Source: Candidatus Obscuribacter sp.
GTDB lineage: Bacteria; Cyanobacteriota; Vampirovibrionia; Obscuribacterales; Obscuribacteraceae
NCBI GenBank assembly: GCA_021772135.1
Contig: JADYXQ010000122.1
Location: forward strand, 30,445-94,444
DNA length: 64,000 bases
Direction of reading: 5' to 3'
The translations under genes and the position numbers were made by a program. Shown one piece after another: positions 30,911 to 40,605 of this stretch. Numbering within the stretch: the first letter of the stretch is position 1; every line of letters begins with the position of its first letter. The notes under the pieces are model-generated. The model was not told the origin of the DNA. It saw only the letters and a program-made list of their open reading frames with translations, and ran no database searches.

Positions 30911-32003
30911 CTGCCTTTACCCCCCGTCCTGACTGGATTTCCGCGAACTGTTTGATCATTTCAGGAATGATCTGATAGATATCACCGACGATACCGTGAT
31001 GAGCAAATTTGAAAATCGGTGAATCAGGATCTTTATTGATAGCAATGATCAGTCCTGATTTCGACATACCCACCCGGTGCTGAATGGCCCCTGAGATTCC
31101 ACAAGCGATATAAAGTTTTGGTCGCACTGTTTTGCCAGTTTGACCGACCTGATGCTGATAAGGAATCCAGCCCAGGTCAACGACTTTGCGTGACGCGCCA
31201 ATAGCGGAGTTTTCAAAGACATCGGCCAGTTGTTTCAAGAGGTCAAAACCATCAGCGCTACCGAGGCCATAGCCACCACCGATGATGACATCAGCTTCCG
31301 TCAGTTTGATCCCTTTGGCTACTTCGCGAACAGTGTCGGCCACGATTAAACGATAATCGTCAGGCTGCAGGTTCACAGGAACTGATGTAATTTTGCCTTT
31401 GCGGCCTGGTTCATTTTTATTTGGTGTCATCACACCAGGCCGGGTAGTGGCCATTTGTGGGTTTTTCCAGGGTCCAAGAATTCTGGCCTTCAAACTTTCA
31501 CCGAAACTTGGGCGAATGGCATAAAGACAATTGGGGTAAAGACCAATCTTGCTCGGGTCGACTTTGTTTTTGTGATCGTAAGGTCCGATATCGAGTTCGG
31601 TGCAGTCAGCTGTCAAACCGGTTTCGAAATGGGCGGAAATGCGCGGTGCCAGATCGCGACCGGTGGTGGTAGAGCCCAGCAAACAAGTGTGAGGTGGTTC
31701 TGGCAGGGACTCTAGAAAGTCTACTACTACTCTTCTGTAAGGCAGAGTGCGGTACAAATAAAGTTCCTGGTCATCAGCGACAAAAACCTCATCAGCACCG
31801 GCTTCGATCAATTTCTGAGGTATATCGCCAAGGTTATGACCGAGCACCAGGCACTTCAAGTTGCGTTCCATTTTGTCGGCCAAGATACGGCCGGCGCCGA
31901 GCAACTCTAAAGTTACCGGTTGCAAATCTCCCAAGATCTGCTCGGCAATGACGAGCACATCTCCCTTAGGACAAAAAGCTGATACATCAGGCTGTTCACT
32001 CAT
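30894..32003 (-). CDS. etfA: Electron transfer flavoprotein alpha subunit
   Basis: DVIIGGGYGLGSADGFDLLKQLADVF...GASRKVVDLGWIPYQHQVGQTGKTVRPKLYIACGISGAIQHRVGM. Confidence 0.96.
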   Translation of the reverse strand: MSEQPDVSAFCPKGDVLVIAEQILGDLQPVTLELLGAGRILADKMERNLKCLVLGHNLGDIPQKLIEAGADEVFVADDQELYLYRTLPYRRVVVDFLESLPEPPHTCLLGSTTTGRDLAPRISAHFETGLTADCTELDIGPYDHKNKVDPSKIGLYPNCLYAIRPSFGESLKARILGPWKNPQMATTRPGVMTPNKNEPGRKGKITSVPVNLQPDDYRLIVADTVREVAKGIKLTEADVIIGGGYGLGSADGFDLLKQLADVFENSAIGASRKVVDLGWIPYQHQVGQTGKTVRPKLYIACGISGAIQHRVGMSKSGLIIAINKDPDSPIFKFAHHGIVGDIYQIIPEMIKQFAEIQSGRGVKAVVGTH

Positions 32004-32063
32004 TTCTTTGTTTACGCTTCATTGGATGCCGGCTACTTTCTTACTTACTGCTTACTGTGACTA

Positions 32064-32912
32064 CTATTTAGTGCTGCTACTGGGGACTAAAAACTGATTG
32101 AGAGCACTAGCTAAAATTACTTCTTGAATCAGCTCATGGGCTGATTGACCCTCATGCATGACGCAACTTCCGCCCAGTTCACCAACTTTTTCGGTCCAGG
32201 CAACGATTGTTGGAGAACCTTTGAGTCCGGTGCGATCCGGATCGGCGCCCACCAGATCAAGATCGATAGTATGAATAAATTTCTTCATCTCTTCCTGGTC
32301 CCGTGCCAATCGTCTTACGCGGTAGGCGCCTCTGAAAGATTTGTATTCAAGCGGATGATAGGAATTGGCGACAGTGATCAGGAGTGGTGTTTCAGCTACG
32401 ACTTTCTGATAACCGCCCTCAATAATCCGCCGGGCGTGCACTTTGCCGTCTTCCATATGGAAGTCTTCACAATAAGTGACCTGGGGTAGACCAAGACGCT
32501 CGGCTAACTGCGGGCCAACTTGTGCGGTATCACCGTCGGTAGTCTGCAAACCGCAGAAAATCAAATCGGGCTTGCCGATGAAGTTCAAGACTTTATAAAG
32601 AGCGTAAGCAGTAGCCAGTGTGTCGGAAGCAGCCAGCCTTCGATCTGAAAGTAGATAAGCTTCGTCAACACCGTGCTCAAGGGTTTCCAGGAGAATTTCT
32701 ACCGCCGGTGGCGGCCCCATGGATATGGCTGTGACTTTGCCGCCATATGTGCGCTTGGCATGCAAAGCTGCTTGCAAGGCGAAACGATCGAACGGGTTGA
32801 GCATGCGCTTGGCTTTTGCTCTGTCAATGGTTCCGTCAGGGTTGAGACCGGCTTTAGACCCGGTATCTGGTACCTGCTTGACCAATACATAAATGTTTAA
32901 ACCGGCGGACAT
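32064..32912 (-). CDS. etfB: Electron transfer flavoprotein beta subunit
   Basis: VKQVPDTGSKAGLNPDGTIDRAKAKRMLNPFDRFALQAAL...PDLIFCGLQTTDGDTAQVGPQLAERLGLPQVTY. Confidence 0.96.
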   Translation of the reverse strand: MSAGLNIYVLVKQVPDTGSKAGLNPDGTIDRAKAKRMLNPFDRFALQAALHAKRTYGGKVTAISMGPPPAVEILLETLEHGVDEAYLLSDRRLAASDTLATAYALYKVLNFIGKPDLIFCGLQTTDGDTAQVGPQLAERLGLPQVTYCEDFHMEDGKVHARRIIEGGYQKVVAETPLLITVANSYHPLEYKSFRGAYRVRRLARDQEEMKKFIHTIDLDLVGADPDRTGLKGSPTIVAWTEKVGELGGSCVMHEGQSAHELIQEVILASALNQFLVPSSSTK

Positions 32913-32954
32913 AAAACCTTCTGGGTATCCCTAACTCAAAGATTCTACCTACAT

Positions 32955-35117
32955 ATGGCAGATGCTTCCCCAATTGTTAATAAGAATCGCTTCTACTTAA
33001 CGAAAAGCACGTTATATCAGGGTAGTTTGACTCTTAATTTCCTGCCCCTGAGCATTCTCAATTGTTTCTTTATATGGAAATCTGCCATGCTTCAGATTAT
33101 CCTTAGTTCACTTAAGCCTTTAAGTTCAAATCTACTGATCTGGTGTTTTATGTCTTTGCCTTTGCCGTCTGCTTTTCGTACTGGGATCAAGAGGTCCGTA
33201 GCTAGCTTTATGCTGACATTGTCATTTTTGTCGCAGCTTTATCATGACGCCGGTGCACAGGTGCAAGTAATCAAGCTCGACGGTTCTACGGGTGCTGACG
33301 TTGTAGACAAGATTCAACTCCAGAGATCTGGTTTCCAGAAGGTTGTGGCTCCTAATCGCGATGCACCCGTTTTTACTGTTGGTGAACAAAGTCACGGACC
33401 TTTTCCTGACACTGAGTACGCGCGTTTAGTTGAAGAGTATTTCGCTACTGCTTTTGCCAACAGTCCATCCTGGGGTACTCAATCTGGTTTTCATCAATAT
33501 GATGCTCAATTAGAAGATTTATCCGCTGCCGCCTTGAGCAAATTTGAAAAAAGTTTAGTCAGTTTCCGAGAAAAATTTGCCAATCCGGATTTTAACCAGC
33601 TAGAGCGCGATAAACGTCTCGACCTGGCAATGATTGAGGCCAACATTTCGGCAAATCTGCTGGATTTACAACAACTACATAGCCTTGAACGCGACCCCGA
33701 CAAATACCCCTCACTGATTGCCGACAGTGTTTTTGCTCTGGCCAAGCGCAATTTTGCCCCAGTCAATGAACGCTTTGCTTCGGCAATTGCGCGCATCGAG
33801 AAAGCACCTGCAGTGCTTGAAGCCGGCAAGGCCAATCTGATACCAGATGAGGTGCCGCCAATTTATTGCCAGATTGCTCTGGAGCAATTGCCAGGCACTG
33901 TTGATCTGTTCAAGAAAACTATCCCTGATGCATTCAGAGATGCTGATCCGGCCTTAAAAGATCGCTTCAACAGAGCCAACGAAAAGCTCATCGCTGCCCT
34001 GGGCGACTATCAGGTATTCATTAAAGAGAAAGTGATGCCGAAAGCAAAAGGCAAATTCCCTATTGGTGCCGATGCCTATGCAAAGAAACTTGCATACGAC
34101 GAAATGGAAGACGAAAAACTTGATGTCATTCTCGCTAGTGGCTATAAGGAACTGAAGAGACTGCAGGTGCGCTTCAAAGATCTGGCACATGAGATCGATC
34201 CCAAAGTCAGTGTCAGAGAATGTTTTGACAACATTGCCAGTGATCATCCCAGCCCTGATAAATTGGTTCCTGCCACTGCCGACGTGCTTGACCGCATCTC
34301 CAAATTTGTGGTGGACAAAAAGATTGCCACCATCCCATCGACCGATAGAGTGACAGTGGCTGAAAGCCCGTCATTCATGCGTGCTCTCACTTTTGCTTCG
34401 ATGGATACGCCCGGGCCTTACGAAGACAAAGCTAAAGAAGCTTTTTACTACGTCACCCCCGTCGAACCTGAATGGGACAAAAAACACATCGAAGAACATA
34501 TGCGTTTCTTCAGTTATCCCGATTTAATCAATACCAGTGTGCATGAGGCTTACCCCGGTCATTACGTACAGTTCCTATGGGTCAAGCATGCACCATCCAA
34601 AGTGCGCAAACTTTTAGGCTGTTCATCGAACGCTGAGGGTTGGGCCCATTACTGCGAAGAGATGATGATTGAAGAGGGGCTGCCGGCCGCCATTTCGCCC
34701 GGTGACACCATGGCTCAGAAAAAATTAGCGATGATTCAGGTGCACGATGCACTATTGCGGGCCTGCCGTTATATAGTCGGCATCGAGATGCACACACGCA
34801 GCATGACTTACAATCAGGGCATAAAATTCTTTGAAGAAGAAGGTTTTATGGAAAAAGCCAACGCCGAGCGTGAAACCAAGCGCGGCACCAAAGATCCGAC
34901 TTATCTGGTCTACACCCTGGGTAAACTGAAAATTTTGGCAATTCGTGACCGGTACAAAGCCAAAATGGGCGACAAATTCAGCCTCCTGGACTTTCACGAC
35001 AAATTCTTAAAATGCGGTTTTCCGCCCCTAAAAGTCGTGGAAGCAGAAGTATTGGATGTACCCTACAGCAGAAACAAAATAGTTCGGCCATCGTCCCCTG
35101 GATCACGGACTCAGTAA
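32955..35117 (+). CDS. DUF885-family putative metallopeptidase, exported; start may be internal
   Basis: HEAYPGHYVQ and NAEGWAHYCEEMMIEEG motifs. Confidence 0.88.
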   Translation: MADASPIVNKNRFYLTKSTLYQGSLTLNFLPLSILNCFFIWKSAMLQIILSSLKPLSSNLLIWCFMSLPLPSAFRTGIKRSVASFMLTLSFLSQLYHDAGAQVQVIKLDGSTGADVVDKIQLQRSGFQKVVAPNRDAPVFTVGEQSHGPFPDTEYARLVEEYFATAFANSPSWGTQSGFHQYDAQLEDLSAAALSKFEKSLVSFREKFANPDFNQLERDKRLDLAMIEANISANLLDLQQLHSLERDPDKYPSLIADSVFALAKRNFAPVNERFASAIARIEKAPAVLEAGKANLIPDEVPPIYCQIALEQLPGTVDLFKKTIPDAFRDADPALKDRFNRANEKLIAALGDYQVFIKEKVMPKAKGKFPIGADAYAKKLAYDEMEDEKLDVILASGYKELKRLQVRFKDLAHEIDPKVSVRECFDNIASDHPSPDKLVPATADVLDRISKFVVDKKIATIPSTDRVTVAESPSFMRALTFASMDTPGPYEDKAKEAFYYVTPVEPEWDKKHIEEHMRFFSYPDLINTSVHEAYPGHYVQFLWVKHAPSKVRKLLGCSSNAEGWAHYCEEMMIEEGLPAAISPGDTMAQKKLAMIQVHDALLRACRYIVGIEMHTRSMTYNQGIKFFEEEGFMEKANAERETKRGTKDPTYLVYTLGKLKILAIRDRYKAKMGDKFSLLDFHDKFLKCGFPPLKVVEAEVLDVPYSRNKIVRPSSPGSRTQ

Positions 35118-35138
35118 ATTTACTTCAAAGGAAAGACC

Positions 35139-35642
35139 ATGAAACGTTCAAAAAGTTTAGGAGCTCGCACCGTACTTTTAGTTGTTAGTTCAGTGGCACT
35201 GGCGGTTGGTGTAGTCAACTCAATGGTCTTCTATCCCGGTACATATAGCGGTGACGGCCATTTTTCAGCAGCGGCCGCCGGTGGCCTGGGCTGGAAAAAC
35301 AGCTTGAGCGCCGGTCTGTCTGAAGCGAAAGGTAAAGATAAGTATGTGTTGGCCGATGTCTATACCGACTGGTGCGGCTGGTGCAAAAAGCTCGATAAAG
35401 ATACTTTTGCCGACGCGGGGATGGTCAAATATCTGAAGAGCAAATTTGTCTGCGTCAAAATCAATGCCGAAGGCTCACAAGAATCGCGCGATGCCGCCGC
35501 TAAATACAATGTTCACGGTTTTCCGTGCTCGCTTGTCTTTGATACGCACGGTAAGTTCATTGGCCGGCTCAGTGGCTACATGGAACCTTTGCAATATCAG
35601 AGTGCCCTTGAACAGTTGATTGCCAATCCGACAGCGCGTTAG
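35139..35642 (+). CDS. Exported thioredoxin-like protein
   Basis: N-terminal TM; DVYTDWCGWCKKLDKDTFADAGMVKYL...YNVHGFPCSLVFDTHGK. Confidence 0.88.
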   Translation: MKRSKSLGARTVLLVVSSVALAVGVVNSMVFYPGTYSGDGHFSAAAAGGLGWKNSLSAGLSEAKGKDKYVLADVYTDWCGWCKKLDKDTFADAGMVKYLKSKFVCVKINAEGSQESRDAAAKYNVHGFPCSLVFDTHGKFIGRLSGYMEPLQYQSALEQLIANPTAR

Positions 35643-35821
35643 TTGTCCCAATTTTGTCCGAATTATCTCCTAAGTTGTTTCGCCGCAACGAGCAATTGCT
35701 TTATTTGCCAGCACAGCTGGTTCGTTTGCAAGGTCGCTTAGAAGGACAGCAGCTTGCAGCGCAGAAACGGACTTTTCTCTCAACCAAGACACGGGGTTGA
35801 GCCTCCCGGAGAAAATCGACT

Positions 35822-36613
35822 TTAGGTTTTGCTCTCCTTTTGGTCTATGAACACGGAAGCATTGCTGTCGCCCTCGCACCACGACACACTGTTCAGCAAT
35901 GAACCGTAGAGATCATCGTTCGTTGCGATTTTGAGTTCGGCGATTTCTTCGCTGGTTGGCTCTCGATCCTGGAAATCAACAAATGGGAGCTTGGAGACGA
36001 TAGCCAAAGGAGTTTGCTCGTTGGACTCCCCCATGCACAGCACAGCAGCTGCGGCTAATCCATCGGCAACATTCACCTTCGTCACTTTTAACAAGCAGCC
36101 GAAAATATCGGGAGTGCCGATTAAATTGCGCACCGCCTTGAATCCGCTATGAACTAGGCAAATTCCCGTTACCCCCGACCTCAGTGGTGCCGTAGTGCTA
36201 TCGGTGATGATCACACCGGCGCGACGACAGCCAAACCTGCTGATTAGATAATCGCGCAAATCATTTGCCACTCGCTGCGCATCTGCAGGCCAGAGAACAT
36301 AGTGCCCATTAGAATTTGATTCATCGATACCGGCGCTCGGAATTAGGCGGTTGTCTTTGATAGTCAGGCAAATGCCATATTTATTGCTTTCAACCGGAAG
36401 GAAGTAATCTGACTCACTTTTTATAAGGTCCAGTTTGTCGGCGACTGAGTTGTTGATCGTCCTTCCCTGGCAAATTGAGACGATTTTGGATGTTATTGCA
36501 AGAACATTTCCTTCACCAAATTCAAATGGAGTTTCATCAAGCAGCTCATGCAGAGTGATACTATCGACAGTGACTTTTCTGGTTCTAACAACTTTTACTT
36601 CCATCCTATTCAA
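35822..36613 (-). CDS. CofE-like (coenzyme F420-0:gamma-glutamyl ligase family) protein
   Basis: VLAITSKIVSICQGR...ICLTIKDNRLIPSAGIDESN...GVIITDSTTAPLRSGVTGICLVHSGFKAVRNLIGTPDIFG. Confidence 0.78.
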   Translation of the reverse strand: MNRMEVKVVRTRKVTVDSITLHELLDETPFEFGEGNVLAITSKIVSICQGRTINNSVADKLDLIKSESDYFLPVESNKYGICLTIKDNRLIPSAGIDESNSNGHYVLWPADAQRVANDLRDYLISRFGCRRAGVIITDSTTAPLRSGVTGICLVHSGFKAVRNLIGTPDIFGCLLKVTKVNVADGLAAAAVLCMGESNEQTPLAIVSKLPFVDFQDREPTSEEIAELKIATNDDLYGSLLNSVSWCEGDSNASVFIDQKESKT

Positions 36614-36683
36614 CGACCGAGGTGCAGTTCAAGGCTGATTCGGAGGAGGAGTTTTGAGTGGACCAGAAGGTCAATGACATCAA

Positions 36684-38177
36684 TTATTCCCCTTGCCCAA
36701 GGGAATAGGCGCGCTCTCCATCAAAAGTGCATAAATTCTCTGTTTTGATAAAATCGAAGCCTGCGGCAGAAACCCTGGCTAAAAGAGCGATTATGTCATT
36801 GTGGCTGATCGCTTCGAGTGTCGGCGACACAAACCGGCAGCGCCAGTGATCCACACAAAACGTCTCAGGAAAGCCTTCCGGCCACACCTTGACGCCGCGG
36901 TTCGTGATCATCTTGAGTTTGAGATTGCTTGCACCTAACTCTGAAATGGCGGAGCCGAGATCGGCAGTTGTTCCCGTATTCCAGTGAAGGAAAACATCAA
37001 CACCAATCGTTTCTTTGACCGGTTGAACGATGTCAGCTTTGTCAAATTGCTCTACACCCGATCCTACTTCCTTTGTCTCATACTTGGCCGACTTAAGGAC
37101 CGTTGGGCTTTGACATAGGCGCTCGATAACTGCATTTGCAAATTCTCTCGTGCCAACCTTCTGCTTGCTCACTCCTTCGGCGAAAATATCATAGGTGTGG
37201 ATTCCATCTTCTATGGTCTTTAGCCAGGCATTGTGAACGCGCTCAGCAACCTCTGGCTGCCCAATATGAACAAGCATCATGACGGCCCCGAGCAATAATC
37301 CGGATGGATTCGCCAGGTTTTGTCCGGCTCGGCGCGGAGCAGACCCATGAATGGCTTCAAACATTGCACAGTGTTCGCCGATATTCGCAGAACCAGCCAA
37401 CCCAACCGAACCAGCTATTTGAGCCGCTACGTCAGACAGAATATCGCCATACAAATTAGGCATCACGATCACATCAAATGTTTCTGGTGAATCGGCGAGC
37501 TTAGCCGCTCCTATGTCAACAATCCAGTGTTCGTTTTCAATCTCTGGATAATTTGCTGCAACTTCGTCAAAAACTTTGTGAAACAGCCCGTCGGTCAGCT
37601 TCATGATATTGTCCTTGGTGAAGCAAGTGACCTTCTTCCGGTTATTGGCTTTGGCGTATTCAAAAGCGTATCGGACGATCTTTTCTGTGCCTGGACGCGT
37701 GATCAGTTTGAGACATTGGTAGACATCAGCTGATTGGCGGTGCTCAATGCCGGCGTAAAGGTCCTCTTCATTTTCCCGAACGATTACTACGTTCATATTC
37801 GGATGTTTTGTATCGACAAATGGAGCGAATGAAACGCAGGGTCGGACATTTGCAAACAATCCCAGAGTCTTGCGCGTAGTCACATTTAGGCTCTTGAAAC
37901 CGCCGCCTTGCGGAGTGGTAATTGGTGCCTTCAGGAACACCTTGGTGCGTCTCAGTGATTCCCACGACTCTGGTTCTATGCCGGAGCTGGTACCCTTCAG
38001 ATAAACTTGCTCGCCGATTTCTATTTCTTCAATATCAAGCCGCGCGCCTGCCTCCTTGAGAATTCGCAATGTCGCCTCCATAATTTCGGGGCCTATTCCA
38101 TCGCCTCGCGCTACAGTTATCGGCACCGTTGTGAGACTTGTAAGCGCCAAGGTGCTACTGGGGTATGTCTCGGACAT
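36684..38177 (-). CDS. icd: Isocitrate dehydrogenase with C-terminal extra domain (Thermus-type length)
   Basis: TVPITVARGDGIGPEIMEATLRIL; NVVIVRENEEDLYAGIEHRQ; NLYGDILSDVAAQIAGSVGLAGSANIGEHCAMFEAIHGSAP; about 110-aa C-terminal extension. Confidence 0.88.
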   Translation of the reverse strand: MSETYPSSTLALTSLTTVPITVARGDGIGPEIMEATLRILKEAGARLDIEEIEIGEQVYLKGTSSGIEPESWESLRRTKVFLKAPITTPQGGGFKSLNVTTRKTLGLFANVRPCVSFAPFVDTKHPNMNVVIVRENEEDLYAGIEHRQSADVYQCLKLITRPGTEKIVRYAFEYAKANNRKKVTCFTKDNIMKLTDGLFHKVFDEVAANYPEIENEHWIVDIGAAKLADSPETFDVIVMPNLYGDILSDVAAQIAGSVGLAGSANIGEHCAMFEAIHGSAPRRAGQNLANPSGLLLGAVMMLVHIGQPEVAERVHNAWLKTIEDGIHTYDIFAEGVSKQKVGTREFANAVIERLCQSPTVLKSAKYETKEVGSGVEQFDKADIVQPVKETIGVDVFLHWNTGTTADLGSAISELGASNLKLKMITNRGVKVWPEGFPETFCVDHWRCRFVSPTLEAISHNDIIALLARVSAAGFDFIKTENLCTFDGERAYSLGQGE

Positions 38178-38217
38178 AATAAATTCTCCTCATTGCTGGC
38201 TTGTTGATTTAACTGAT

Positions 38218-38685
38218 TCAGGCATCGAAATGTTCAAGATATTCACCAGGAAGATCGACCCCGTTAAGGGCCCGCTGCAGCTCTGCATAATCACTAATTT
38301 TTGGCTGTCGGCTGCTTTCGCGTGTGCTGATTAAGAGCAAAACGTCCCCACTAGTAGCGATCGCTAACGCTTCGTGTATGTCTTGTGACCGCGCTTCAGA
38401 AACGGCTGACAAAAGTAGCAGCAAGTCAGTTTTAGTTACTTCCACTGTTTGCGAATGAGCGTCTGTTAGAACTATCAATCGGCCGCCGGCACAAACAAAT
38501 TGCCGAGCCCAGTCTTGCACCTCATTAAGAGCTAATTGCATTGACGCAATATCGCCATAAATGCAGAACGGCTGACTTGGCAGTTCCTTGCGAACCATAA
38601 TCAAACCGAGTTCACAGGCGCTCTTGCTTGCTAACTCTTCTTTTCTTTGTCGCTGCACTGCGCCACTTCCTCCACGCCTACTCAA
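38218..38685 (-). CDS. Hypothetical protein in a likely operon with icd and the CofE-like gene
   Basis: 155-aa ORF, 40 bp from icd; no family recognised with confidence. Confidence 0.5.
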   Translation of the reverse strand: MSRRGGSGAVQRQRKEELASKSACELGLIMVRKELPSQPFCIYGDIASMQLALNEVQDWARQFVCAGGRLIVLTDAHSQTVEVTKTDLLLLLSAVSEARSQDIHEALAIATSGDVLLLISTRESSRQPKISDYAELQRALNGVDLPGEYLEHFDA

Positions 38686-38748
38686 AACCTGTCAGGCATA
38701 TCGCCTAGTCTTCTAGAATTCCATCGCATTATCTCATAAAGTTTTGCA

Positions 38749-38762
38749 TGTGCATATATCTA
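38749..38762 (-). promoter_or_regulatory. Putative ArsR-type operator site 1 (TAGATATATGCACA)
   Basis: 13/14 identical to the site at 47296-47309; lies 64 bp upstream of the 38685 start; flanked by TGCATAT N16 ATATGCA (38751-38780). Confidence 0.5.
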
Positions 38763-38842
38763 AGAAATTGCAAATATGCAGCAATTTTTTTTCAATCAGA
38801 CGGCGCTGAATGTGCTAGGTCTTCGGTCCAGTCATTAGAAAG

Positions 38843-40363
38843 CTAACGGCTGGAAGACAGATAAGTTCCAGGCGCGGCGGCCTGCTTTATCGGCGAGTGA
38901 CGAGAGAGTGCTGATGGATCGAAATCGACGTCGATTTTCTCAAGTATTACCTTATTTGTTTTTCTGTCCCATATGAAGGTGGCGACGTGAGGATAGGCGA
39001 ACATGGAGTTTTCTTTCTTGACAATAGAAACATATTCGTAATGAAGCTGACAAACCTGTCCTTGGTCTCTCAAATTCATAGCACCAATGATCGATCTGGA
39101 ATATGAAGAGAGTTTTTTCTCAAATAGGCCCCAATTACCATTGAAGTATTTGAGGGTAGTGAAAAGACTTGACAGAGTGATGGACTCACAGACGTGCAGA
39201 AAACGAAGTTTTAGAAGAATTGGTCCTTTCTGCCGCAAGTCATAGGTGGACTCATCGAGGACCGTCATCCGCCCGTCGGAAAAAGTAGGTCCTACAGCAA
39301 AGATTCGGACGTAGAAATTTACTAAGTCTGCCGTGAAAACTCTCCAAATGATAATTGGCACCCAGTTCATGAAGCGATCAAATAGTTTCTGCAAGCCACC
39401 CGGAAGCGACTTCTGCGAAAGGTAATTGTAGTACTGGATCGCCTTAAGCACGGGCAAGGCGAAGATGTAAGCATAGATACTGGAGATGATGCAGGAGGCC
39501 ATCCACGGAGTTATGCAGAGCGCTGCCTGGGGTTCAACCGCTCCGGCTCTAACACCGGGCCATATCAGGAAAGGTAAAATAGCCATGAGAAAGGCAAGTC
39601 TTCCAAGTCTAATGAAACAGGAAACATAAAAAAAACTGAGAGTGATCGCTAGGGCGCCCATAGTCTGGAGAGCGGAATTTGGCGACAGAATAAAAAAACC
39701 TGAGATGATCTCGACAATGCAGGCGACGCAATTCATCAGTTTTGGATAAAAGCCAAAAGGATTTTTTTTTGAGAAAAACCGCCAGTGGTGACCCCACATC
39801 GGATTGACTCGTCCGTACTCCATGCCTTCGTCGCGGGTGTAACCGGAAAGGACTTTGTAGCAACCGGCACAGACCATAATAAGTCCAAAGTCGACCCGGT
39901 AAGCTTCCCAAAGCGCAGCACCGATTCGAGCGGAAGGGTCTATCAGGCGAAAGAGCTCAAAAAGTGCTAGGTAGCGTACTGCCCAGTGAGACATGAAGCC
40001 AGGTGCACCACATCCTCTCCGGACACTTTTCCATCTCTGGTCGATAAATAGCCAGCGAAAAAGTCCCCAGAGAAAAATCAAGGCTGCGAGCTTTGGCAGC
40101 GCCGGGGTAAAGGCTGATGCAACGATTGCCAAGGCCCAGGCTCCGAACAGCAGACGAGATCGCGACAGCGCCGGAGCATTTTCTTCGTCGATGTCTGAAA
40201 AGAGCCATCGTCCTATTGGAACGAAAAAAAACAGGTCAAGGGCAAAGAGCAACACTAGAGCTGAGTAAAAATTGCAATAGTTCAAATCCGTATCTCCGAG
40301 CATAGCCCATCTCTTAAAGTTCGCGTCTTTGCTTGACCCGCTAAATGGTTTGGACAATTCCAA
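38843..40363 (-). CDS. Polytopic membrane protein, HTTM/vitamin K-dependent gamma-carboxylase-like
   Basis: Multiple TM segments; GCYKVLSGYTRDEGMEYGRVNPMWGHHWRFFSKKNPFGFYPKLMN resembles HTTM proteins; weakly conserved. Confidence 0.55.
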   Translation of the reverse strand: MELSKPFSGSSKDANFKRWAMLGDTDLNYCNFYSALVLLFALDLFFFVPIGRWLFSDIDEENAPALSRSRLLFGAWALAIVASAFTPALPKLAALIFLWGLFRWLFIDQRWKSVRRGCGAPGFMSHWAVRYLALFELFRLIDPSARIGAALWEAYRVDFGLIMVCAGCYKVLSGYTRDEGMEYGRVNPMWGHHWRFFSKKNPFGFYPKLMNCVACIVEIISGFFILSPNSALQTMGALAITLSFFYVSCFIRLGRLAFLMAILPFLIWPGVRAGAVEPQAALCITPWMASCIISSIYAYIFALPVLKAIQYYNYLSQKSLPGGLQKLFDRFMNWVPIIIWRVFTADLVNFYVRIFAVGPTFSDGRMTVLDESTYDLRQKGPILLKLRFLHVCESITLSSLFTTLKYFNGNWGLFEKKLSSYSRSIIGAMNLRDQGQVCQLHYEYVSIVKKENSMFAYPHVATFIWDRKTNKVILEKIDVDFDPSALSRHSPIKQAAAPGTYLSSSR

Positions 40364-40440
40364 CGTTTGATAGTATCATGATATACAGAAAAGCAAATTT
40401 TCAAATATTCAAATTTTTGCATTAATGAGGTTGCTTGCCA

Positions 40441-40605
40441 ATGTTGACTCACAAGCTCTCCCAGGCTCCAGCAAATATCGTCGCTCCCACCGAAGTATCC
40501 GGTCACAAGAAAAAGAACCTATTGAAGAAGTTTAAAAACCTTCTTGTGGATCTCTTTCTGTCATGCGATGACCCGGACGCGATTTACTCTGCCACGGCCT
40601 ATTAA
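40441..40605 (+). CDS. Unlisted 54-aa ORF, stop codon overlapping the start of the CA-like gene (TAATG)
   Basis: MLTHKLSQAPANIVAPTEVSGHKKKNLLKKFKNLLVDLFLSCDDPDAIYSATAY*; gagg 10 nt upstream of ATG; TAA (40603-40605) shares its last A with ATG at 40605. Confidence 0.5.
   Translation: MLTHKLSQAPANIVAPTEVSGHKKKNLLKKFKNLLVDLFLSCDDPDAIYSATAY

Noticed and set aside
834-38364. HIP1 octamer GCGATCGC at 834-841, 20383-20390 and 38357-38364 as a cyanobacterial signature
   Set aside because: I noticed three copies in 64 kb by eye, close to chance (about one expected at equal base frequencies), so this is not evidence of HIP1 enrichment.
39761-39770. Nine-T homopolymer inside the HTTM-like gene as a phase-variable switch
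   Set aside because: The frame is intact and a single homopolymer without comparative data is weak evidence; it could also be a sequencing-sensitive site.
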